Shown here one piece after another: positions 16,468 through 21,792 of a stretch of DNA of 21,792 nucleotides; position 1 is the stretch's first letter, and the number at the start of each line of letters is the position of its first letter. Both the position numbers and the translations under genes were made by a program. The notes beneath the pieces are model-generated. The model made no database searches. It was not told the DNA's origin and saw only the letters and a list, made by a program, of their open reading frames with translations. Source of the stretch: Desulfobacteraceae bacterium (GTDB taxonomy: Bacteria; Desulfobacterota; Desulfobacteria; Desulfobacterales; Desulfobacteraceae); contig JAFLJU010000523.1 in NCBI GenBank assembly GCA_022712835.1, positions 1-21,792 of the forward strand. Direction: 5' to 3'.

Positions 16468-17406
16468 ATGAAAATTTTAAAGGATGTATTAAATATAAAG
16501 ATAAGCCTTAGGGGCAGGGGCCGGATTCCAGGGAAAGTGGGAACCTACCCCACTCCCTCGGGTTATGGTTTCTTGGGCCTTGTCATTGCCGGTTTTTTAC
16601 TCTCTATCAATTTTTCCAGCAACCTGATCTTTGCCATGACCTTTCTGCTCGTAGCCATTGCCCTTGTGGGGTGGTACGATACCCGTAAGAATGTATCAGC
16701 TGTTTTTTTCGGGGAATGGGATGCCGAGCCTGTGTTTGCAGGACAGGATGCCCAGTACCGGATCTATGTTGAAAACAGATCCAAAAGGGATATCCACGGG
16801 ATAAAGGCAGCCGCTTCAATCCACAGGGAAAAAGGGGAAAATCATTTGTCAAAGGGGGATGGTAAAGAGGTTTTCCTTGGTGTCCCGGCCCCTGTCAGGG
16901 GGCGGCTGACCCCGGGAGATGCACGCCTTGAAAGTACCTTTCCCCTTGGCATATTCAAAGCCTTTATCAACACGGCAACGCTTCCCTCCTGCATGGTTTA
17001 CCCCAACCCCTGGGGGGATCAGCCTTATGTTGAAAAAAACCTTGGCAGCCAGGCCCATTTAATGGCGGAGTCCGGCACCTATACCGACATGAGAAGGTAT
17101 GCACCCGGGGACCCCTTAAGCCGGATATCCTGGAAAGCCTTTGCCAAATTTGATGCCCTTTACACCAAAGAGTTTGACGGGGCCAGGGGGGAGACGGCCA
17201 TGTGGATAAGATACACGGATGTGGATGTGCCCGGAGTCGAGGAGAAACTCTCCCAGCTTTGCCTGTGGGTGCTCAAGGCCCATGAAGAGAACAGGGAGTT
17301 CGGGCTTGAACTGCCTGGCACAAGGATAGAACCTGACAGCGGAAAGACCCACTTACAGGAATGTCTTGCCGCCCTTGCATTTTATGGAGACCTTAAACCA
17401 TCATGA
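16468..17406 (+). CDS. DUF58-family membrane protein
   Basis: The product is 312 residues. Two membrane helices near the N-terminus (about 30-47 and 49-67) are followed by a beta-rich region. The DUF58 motif spans about 209-236: RRYAPGDPLSRISWKAFAKF, then DALYTKEFDG. The C-terminal part resembles a von Willebrand A-like region but is short and without a clear metal site. DUF58 proteins are expected to be acted on by the adjacent MoxR ATPase; substrate and pathway are unknown. It sits 16 bases after the MoxR stop and overlaps the next gene by four bases (ATGA). Confidence 0.9.
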   Translation: MKILKDVLNIKISLRGRGRIPGKVGTYPTPSGYGFLGLVIAGFLLSINFSSNLIFAMTFLLVAIALVGWYDTRKNVSAVFFGEWDAEPVFAGQDAQYRIYVENRSKRDIHGIKAAASIHREKGENHLSKGDGKEVFLGVPAPVRGRLTPGDARLESTFPLGIFKAFINTATLPSCMVYPNPWGDQPYVEKNLGSQAHLMAESGTYTDMRRYAPGDPLSRISWKAFAKFDALYTKEFDGARGETAMWIRYTDVDVPGVEEKLSQLCLWVLKAHEENREFGLELPGTRIEPDSGKTHLQECLAALAFYGDLKPS

Positions 17407-19505
17407 TCCTCAACAGATACAGCAATTGGGTGCTGGTGACAATGGTGCTTGCCGCTGTGCCAGGGCTTTTACATCTGCCACAATGGGTGGCGGGATTTGC
17501 CGCATTCGGCACGGGTTTTCATTATGCGGGCCGGTGGAGAACCGGCATCAGGGGGAAAATTATCTCAGCTTTTGTGCTGGGTTTTGCCGCCTGGCTGATT
17601 TATCACGGGTTTGACAGCTGGTTCAGCGGGGATGCGGTGTTAAGCTTTTTTGTTGTGATTGTGTTCTTAAAATGGTCGGAATCACGGGAGAGAAGGGACT
17701 ATCTTCTGCTCATTTTTGCCTCTGTGATTTTATCGGCTGTGGGCGCACTTTACTATGACACCCTGTTGAACCTTGTGCACATGGTCATTGTGGTCGCCTC
17801 CCTTGTAATGTCTTTGATTGCCATCCACATGGATCCCTATCACCTCAAACCCTTTTTTGTGGTTAAAAAAACAGGAAAACTGCTCCTGCTCGCCCTGCCC
17901 TTGATGCTGCTGTTGTTTGTGACCTTCCCCAGAATCCCGGGCCCCATCCTGAATCTGGGCATTGCTTTCGGCCTGCCGGTCAAGGTTTTGATCGACAGAG
18001 GAGATGGGCAATTTGGTGCGGCTAAAACCCTTCAGCCAGGCGGAATCAGTAAGGCCGGCCGTGAGGCAAACAATCACAATGTCCTTGTGGCGGAGTTCAA
18101 GGGATCTGTTCCCTTTAAAAGCCGACTTTACTGGCGGGGGCCTGTTTTCTGGGAGTTTGACGGCAATGAATGGAAACTGCCGGACAATTGGGATAACCGG
18201 TCAAAACTGATGGACAATGCCATCCGCTCCCAAAAAAGGCTGGACCGGGTCCTGCGGTTTAAAGAGGATCCGGTGCGGTATAGCCTGAGGGTCATGCCAA
18301 ACGGCGGCAGATGGATCTATGGCCTGGATTTTCCTGCGGCCCCGGCCCCGGAAGTCTTTATCTCGTCGGAGTTTCAGTTGCTGAGCATCAGAAAGATCAA
18401 TGACCGGGAACCCAAGTTTGACATGGTATCCTACCTGAACTACCAGGCAGGGGATAGGCTCACACCAGAGCAGAAAAAGCGGGGGCTTGCCTTTCCCGCG
18501 AACACCAACCCAAGACTTTTTGAATTCGGCAAAAAACTGGCGGCTGAATACCCCACCACCGATGATATTGTCCATGGGGCTCTTTTGCATTTAAATCAGT
18601 CAAAAATTCAGTTTGACCCTGAAGCAGTAATTGAGCCGGGACCGGACATGCTGGACCGATTTTTCTTTGAGGAGAAAAAAGGCGGGGCTGAGTACCTTGC
18701 CGGCAGTTTTGTCATGCTCATGCGGGCAGCAGGGGTGCCGGCAAGGCTTGTCACCGGCTACCGGGGGGGCAGCATTATTGCCCTGACCAACTTTGTCGTT
18801 GTCAAACGGGCCGATGCCCATGCCTGGGTCGAGGTCTGGGATGGTGGCAAGGGCTGGTACCGCGTTGAACCCAAGGATATTGTAAAGCCGCCTGCAAAAC
18901 CTGAAAAAAGAAAAAAGACAGAGGTCAAACCCGGGAGCACGGTTGAAATTAAAACCCAGAAAGGTGAGCCCAGGGCCTTTAATTTTAAAGAACCGCCAAA
19001 AAAATCTCAAAAGCCTGCCCCAAAAGCTAAGAACAAGGCAGAAAAAGAGAACTTTTTTGACTTGTTCAATATATCCTCCCTTTTCGGCGGCCTTGAAAAA
19101 TGGGTCATAAATTTTGACCCTGACAGGCAGGTTGAGATGCTAAAAGGTGCCGGTCTTGAAAGCAGCAACTGGGCAGATCTTCTCATCATGGCGGCTTCAG
19201 GAGTAATCCTGATACTTTGTATCTATCTTGGGGTTGCCTGGGGAATTTCACTAAAGAAAATTGATCCGGTCAGCCGAAGCTGGAAACAATTTTGTGACCA
19301 TCTTGGCAAAAAAGGGGTGGGAAAAGAGGGGTGGGAATGCCCCGGCGATTATGTGAAAAGGGCCTGTGCCAGCCTGCCTGAAATTGACGAGGCCATAAAT
19401 GATATTGGATCGCGGTATATGGACATCAGGTATAGGAATAATGAAAATAAAGAATCGATTCTGTCCTTTAAACGGCAGGTAACACGGTTCATATCAATGA
19501 CATGA
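17403..19505 (+). CDS. TgpA-like transglutaminase-fold membrane protein, catalytic triad altered
   Basis: This 700-residue protein follows the TgpA plan. There are six membrane helices in residues 1-180 with the DUF3488-type FVTFPRIPGPIL, then a periplasmic region. The transglutaminase fold is at about 390-500, a Lys/Pro-rich linker at about 498-560, a last helix near 592-614, and a DUF4129-like cytoplasmic tail (WKQFCDHLGKKG, DYVKRA). In active members the core reads GFCEHYA...DAHAWVEVW...VDP. Here it reads GGAEYLAGSF, then ADAHAWVEVW, then RVEPKD. Cys is replaced by A429, His is kept as H473, and Asp becomes E489. It therefore looks catalytically inactive as a Cys transglutaminase or protease. 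The frame is intact, so this is not a decaying gene. Family assignment is secure; function is open. Confidence 0.9.
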   Translation: MILNRYSNWVLVTMVLAAVPGLLHLPQWVAGFAAFGTGFHYAGRWRTGIRGKIISAFVLGFAAWLIYHGFDSWFSGDAVLSFFVVIVFLKWSESRERRDYLLLIFASVILSAVGALYYDTLLNLVHMVIVVASLVMSLIAIHMDPYHLKPFFVVKKTGKLLLLALPLMLLLFVTFPRIPGPILNLGIAFGLPVKVLIDRGDGQFGAAKTLQPGGISKAGREANNHNVLVAEFKGSVPFKSRLYWRGPVFWEFDGNEWKLPDNWDNRSKLMDNAIRSQKRLDRVLRFKEDPVRYSLRVMPNGGRWIYGLDFPAAPAPEVFISSEFQLLSIRKINDREPKFDMVSYLNYQAGDRLTPEQKKRGLAFPANTNPRLFEFGKKLAAEYPTTDDIVHGALLHLNQSKIQFDPEAVIEPGPDMLDRFFFEEKKGGAEYLAGSFVMLMRAAGVPARLVTGYRGGSIIALTNFVVVKRADAHAWVEVWDGGKGWYRVEPKDIVKPPAKPEKRKKTEVKPGSTVEIKTQKGEPRAFNFKEPPKKSQKPAPKAKNKAEKENFFDLFNISSLFGGLEKWVINFDPDRQVEMLKGAGLESSNWADLLIMAASGVILILCIYLGVAWGISLKKIDPVSRSWKQFCDHLGKKGVGKEGWECPGDYVKRACASLPEIDEAINDIGSRYMDIRYRNNENKESILSFKRQVTRFISMT

Positions 19506-19518
19506 TTTGGGACAATAT

Positions 19519-20721
19519 ATGAAAAAATTCAAGGTATTTATTTTGGTTTTATTTGGTTTTGTTTTCTGGGCAATTACCGCCCATGCCGCCCAGGGGCTCA
19601 CCGAGGACTACGGGCCTGTGGTTGCGGCCATTGTTGAAAGGGGGGACAAGGCCCTGGAGGCCTACTCCCCTTCATCCGGCGTATTGACAGGCAACGAATT
19701 TTCAAGACTCTACTTTGATATTTTTGAATCCAGCGGCATGGAGTTCACCCTGAATCTGAAAGATTCCTCCTTCATGCTCAAGATAGAATCTTCCTTCAGC
19801 CTGATCATCAGCCAGTGTATGAAGGCAGAAGAAAAACAGGTCATTGAAAAAAGTTGGCAGAATTTAAAGATAAATCTTGATATTGCCGTGGAAGAATACT
19901 CCTCCGGGGGCAAAGCCGTGGGATTCTGGGGCCGGGTGTTACAGTCCTTTTTAATTTTGTTCAGAGAAGGAGTTGAAGCCATGCTTGTGGTTGCCGCCCT
20001 TATCGCCTACCTGAGACGGTCGGGATATCCGGACAAGGTCAAGGTCATCTGGCTTGGGGTTGTGGCCGCACTTTTTGCCAGTGCTGGTGCGGCATGGGCA
20101 TTAAACTCCCTTTTAAAGATATCCGGGGCCGGTCGGGAGGCCATCGAGGGCGTCACCATGCTCATTGCCGTTGCTGTCCTCCTCTATGTGAGTTTCTGGC
20201 TTACGGCAAAAAGTGATGCAGACCGATGGAAGGCATTTATCCAGGACCAGATGGATGACGCTCTTGGAAAAGGAAGCATGTTTGCCCTGGGGTTTGCCGC
20301 CTTTCTTTCCGTGTTTCGGGAGGGGGCGGAGACGATTTTATTCTACCAGGCCCTGATCGGCGGGATCACGGGAAGTCTGAATGCCGTGTGGGTGGGCATG
20401 GCCATTGCCGTTGTTTGTCTCTTGCTGGTTTATGGGGGTGTCAAATTTGCATCATTGACACTTCCCATCGGTATTTTTTTCAAGGGTACGGCAGTCCTTT
20501 TGTTTACCATGGCCTTTATATTCACTGGTAAGGGTATTCTTGAACTCCAGGTAAGCGGCATGATTCATACAACAGGGCTTGACGGGTGGCCCATGGTTGC
20601 CTGGCTTGGTGTGTTTCCCATCGTTGAAACCATGATAGCCCAGGCTCTGGTGCTTTGCATCATTCCCATTGGGTGGGGTATCATGAGGTTTAAAAGGCAA
20701 AAAATTGTAATCCCGGCTTGA
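19519..20721 (+). CDS. FTR1-family iron permease with N-terminal periplasmic domain
   Basis: This 400-residue protein has a signal peptide to A23 (AHA-AQ), a periplasmic helical domain (about 24-140), then about seven membrane helices. The two FTR1 iron motifs are intact: R149-E-G-V-E153 in the first helix and R267-E-G-A-E271 in the fourth. FTR1/EfeU proteins carry iron across the inner membrane, usually coupled to an oxidase or periplasmic partner; none is recognisable nearby. I chose ATG 19519 with GGGA six bases upstream over the in-frame TTG 19507, which adds four residues. It begins 13 bases after the TgpA-like stop, so it probably shares that transcript. I saw no clear Fur box in the short upstream gap. 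Iron is inferred from the motifs; lead or another metal cannot be excluded. Confidence 0.9.
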   Translation: MKKFKVFILVLFGFVFWAITAHAAQGLTEDYGPVVAAIVERGDKALEAYSPSSGVLTGNEFSRLYFDIFESSGMEFTLNLKDSSFMLKIESSFSLIISQCMKAEEKQVIEKSWQNLKINLDIAVEEYSSGGKAVGFWGRVLQSFLILFREGVEAMLVVAALIAYLRRSGYPDKVKVIWLGVVAALFASAGAAWALNSLLKISGAGREAIEGVTMLIAVAVLLYVSFWLTAKSDADRWKAFIQDQMDDALGKGSMFALGFAAFLSVFREGAETILFYQALIGGITGSLNAVWVGMAIAVVCLLLVYGGVKFASLTLPIGIFFKGTAVLLFTMAFIFTGKGILELQVSGMIHTTGLDGWPMVAWLGVFPIVETMIAQALVLCIIPIGWGIMRFKRQKIVIPA

Positions 20722-20743
20722 ATGATAAAGGATTTAAATTCCC

Positions 20744-21127
20744 ATGAATAATATAACCGTTGGACTGCTGATGATGATAGCCACTGTTTCTGCGGCATAC
20801 ACGGATCTTCCAAAGCAGTTGGAAGAAATCTTTACCCAAACCGTTGCAGAGAGCCAGCTGGTGGTAACTGCAGGGGATATGAAGTCCTTATCTACCATGC
20901 TTGACGCAACCTATATAATGGACAGATACCTTCCAAGCGAAGATGAATTTGAAAGGTGGATGAACCAATCATTCAAGGAAAATAATGTCAAATCCCTCAT
21001 GGATGACCACTGGGGCAATCCCTATATTTACAAACTTTCTGCCAAGGGCAGAAAATACAAACTGATCAGCACGGGACCTGATGGCCGGCCCGGGACAATT
21101 GATGACCTTTCAATATCCGGTCCTTGA
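20744..21127 (+). CDS. exported GspG C-terminal-like protein lacking the prepilin helix
   Basis: The 127-residue product ends with a clear GspG-type pattern: HWGNPYIYKL, then KYKLISTGPDGRPGTIDDL, including D113, D120 and D121 at positions that form the calcium loop in GspG. The N-terminus is not a prepilin: there is no Gly-Phe-Thr-Leu-x-Glu, only a short uncharged hydrophobic stretch (MNNITVGLLMMIATVSAAYT) that could be a signal peptide or short anchor. Residues 24-75 look helical. So it may be a soluble or loosely anchored GspG-like domain. AAAGGA lies about eleven bases before ATG. It follows the FTR1 gene by 22 bases. Being a decayed pseudopilin is possible, but the frame is clean. Confidence 0.75.
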   Translation: MNNITVGLLMMIATVSAAYTDLPKQLEEIFTQTVAESQLVVTAGDMKSLSTMLDATYIMDRYLPSEDEFERWMNQSFKENNVKSLMDDHWGNPYIYKLSAKGRKYKLISTGPDGRPGTIDDLSISGP

Positions 21128-21153
21128 ACAAACCGGCTGATGCAGTCCATATT

Positions 21154-21159
21154 AAGGAG
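21154..21159 (+). promoter_or_regulatory. ribosome binding site choosing ATG 21166
   Basis: AAGGAG six bases before ATG 21166 is the best Shine-Dalgarno in this part of the window. It decides against the in-frame TTG 21124, which overlaps the previous gene and would add fourteen residues. Confidence 0.75.
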
Positions 21160-21165
21160 AATGTG

Positions 21166-21579
21166 ATGAAAAAACATAAAAGACGATTTCTGGTTGACCG
21201 TAAATATCAATTCATTCAGGCAGGCATCATTGCCATTGCAAATATATTCACCGCCTTTATGGTGGGTGTATTCTTCTCCTGGTATTATCTCATAGGAATG
21301 AACAATGCCTTTGTAACAACCCGCCACGGCAATGTTCTGCCCATGGTGATTTTTATTATTTTAGGTGTTGTATTTATCGGCACATTATATTTCAGCTTCA
21401 AAAGAAGCAGAGCCACTGCTGGAATGATAGAGATCCTTCATAAATTGCTTGATGATGCATGCAGGGGAAGGTTTCCTGAAAAAAAGGTTATGTTCAGGGA
21501 AAATGACTATAAAAAATTCAGGGAACTTGCAGGCCCCTTCAATAAATGCTTTTCCATCATGAAACAGAAGAACAAGTGA
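21166..21579 (+). CDS. two-helix membrane protein with HAMP-like tail, no output domain
   Basis: This 137-residue protein has a basic cytoplasmic start (MKKHKRRFLVDRKYQFIQAG), a first membrane helix at about 18-41, a short periplasmic loop with FVTTRHGNVLP, a second helix at about 56-75, and a cytoplasmic tail of about 60 residues. The tail has HAMP-like features (heptad pattern, GRFPEKKVMFRENDYKKFRE, then ELAGPFNKCFSIM). No histidine kinase, cyclase or methyl-accepting domain follows; it stops after KQKNK. The KRRFLVDRKYQF start recalls the short membrane proteins often found beside signalling genes in deltaproteobacteria. A response regulator begins 30 bases later. It may modulate that regulator or a kinase encoded past the window end. 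Confidence 0.75.
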   Translation: MKKHKRRFLVDRKYQFIQAGIIAIANIFTAFMVGVFFSWYYLIGMNNAFVTTRHGNVLPMVIFIILGVVFIGTLYFSFKRSRATAGMIEILHKLLDDACRGRFPEKKVMFRENDYKKFRELAGPFNKCFSIMKQKNK

Positions 21580-21609
21580 TTTTGTAACGATTCCCAAGGG
21601 GGCTGGTAA

Positions 21610-21792
21610 ATGAATATCCTCATTATAGAAGATGACTATGATCTTGCGGAAACCATATGTGAGTACCTGGAAATGGACGGGTTTATCTGCCACCATGCCT
21701 TAAATGGGTTGGCAGGGCTCAACTTTGCCTGTGAAAACCGGTTTCAGGTCATCCTTCTGGATCTCAATCTCCCAAAACTTGACGGCATCAAC
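21610..21792 (+). CDS. response regulator, N-terminal part, cut by window end
   Basis: The 61 residues present form the first half of a receiver domain: MNILIIEDDYDLAETICEYL with the acidic pair D8-D9 (after E7), and the phosphoacceptor D51 in VILLDLNLPKLDG. The sequence style is like OmpR-type regulators, but the output domain lies beyond the window, so the class is not determined. AAGGGGG about eight bases before ATG supports the start. It is probably co-transcribed with the HAMP-like protein. A cognate kinase is expected downstream. Confidence 0.92.
   Translation, partial: MNILIIEDDYDLAETICEYLEMDGFICHHALNGLAGLNFACENRFQVILLDLNLPKLDGIN

Noticed and set aside
1..21792. tRNA, rRNA, CRISPR arrays, insertion sequences
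   Set aside because: I looked for cloverleaf patterns, regularly spaced direct repeats and transposase motifs and saw none.

Overview
The window is a dense, almost entirely plus-strand gene array. It carries one long type IV pilus / type II secretion-like assembly operon, followed by a second module of MoxR, DUF58 and transglutaminase-type proteins, an FTR1 iron permease, and the start of a signalling unit. Gene content and protein style (class III prepilins, GspE/F/D, PilT) suggest a Gram-negative proteobacterium. A sulfate-reducing deltaproteobacterium of the Desulfobacterales type is my best guess, but that is an inference and no taxonomic marker is present.

Layout. 3-134: the end of an unrecognised gene. 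135-368: no gene, but a weak terminator-like hairpin and an inverted repeat in front of the first prepilin. 369-1385: a large prepilin, followed by a strong terminator (1412-1458) and a second, very long hairpin (about 1489-1546). 1572-4590: small lipoprotein, GspG-like prepilin, exported unknown protein, and an oversized GTG-start prepilin. 4638-15472: assembly machinery in close order: fused PilM/PilN (GspL-like), PilO/GspM-like, PilT-like ATPase, GspE/PilB ATPase, GspF/PilC platform, PilP/GspC-like protein, secretin with an unusual C-terminal extension, and an outer-membrane beta-barrel protein whose TTG start overlaps the secretin stop. No prepilin peptidase is present, so processing must rely on one encoded elsewhere.

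15513-19505: MoxR AAA+ ATPase, DUF58 protein and a TgpA-like membrane protein whose expected catalytic Cys and Asp are replaced. 19519-20721: FTR1-type permease with a periplasmic N-terminal domain. 20744-21127: an exported protein that looks like the C-terminal half of a GspG pseudopilin without the prepilin helix. 21166-21579: a HAMP-like two-helix membrane protein with no kinase. 21610-21792: the first 61 residues of a response regulator, cut by the window end.

How they may work together. Three prepilins would be cleaved at Gly-Phe and assembled by GspE/PilB on the GspF/PilC platform. The PilT-like ATPase could give retraction, the PilM/N, PilO and PilP-like proteins would form the alignment complex, and the secretin plus its coupled barrel the outer-membrane exit. 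The dedicated barrel, the secretin extension and the unknown exported proteins set this apart from textbook T4P or T2SS loci. No terminator is visible from 1572 to the end of the window, so long co-transcription into the MoxR and FTR1 genes is possible but unproven.
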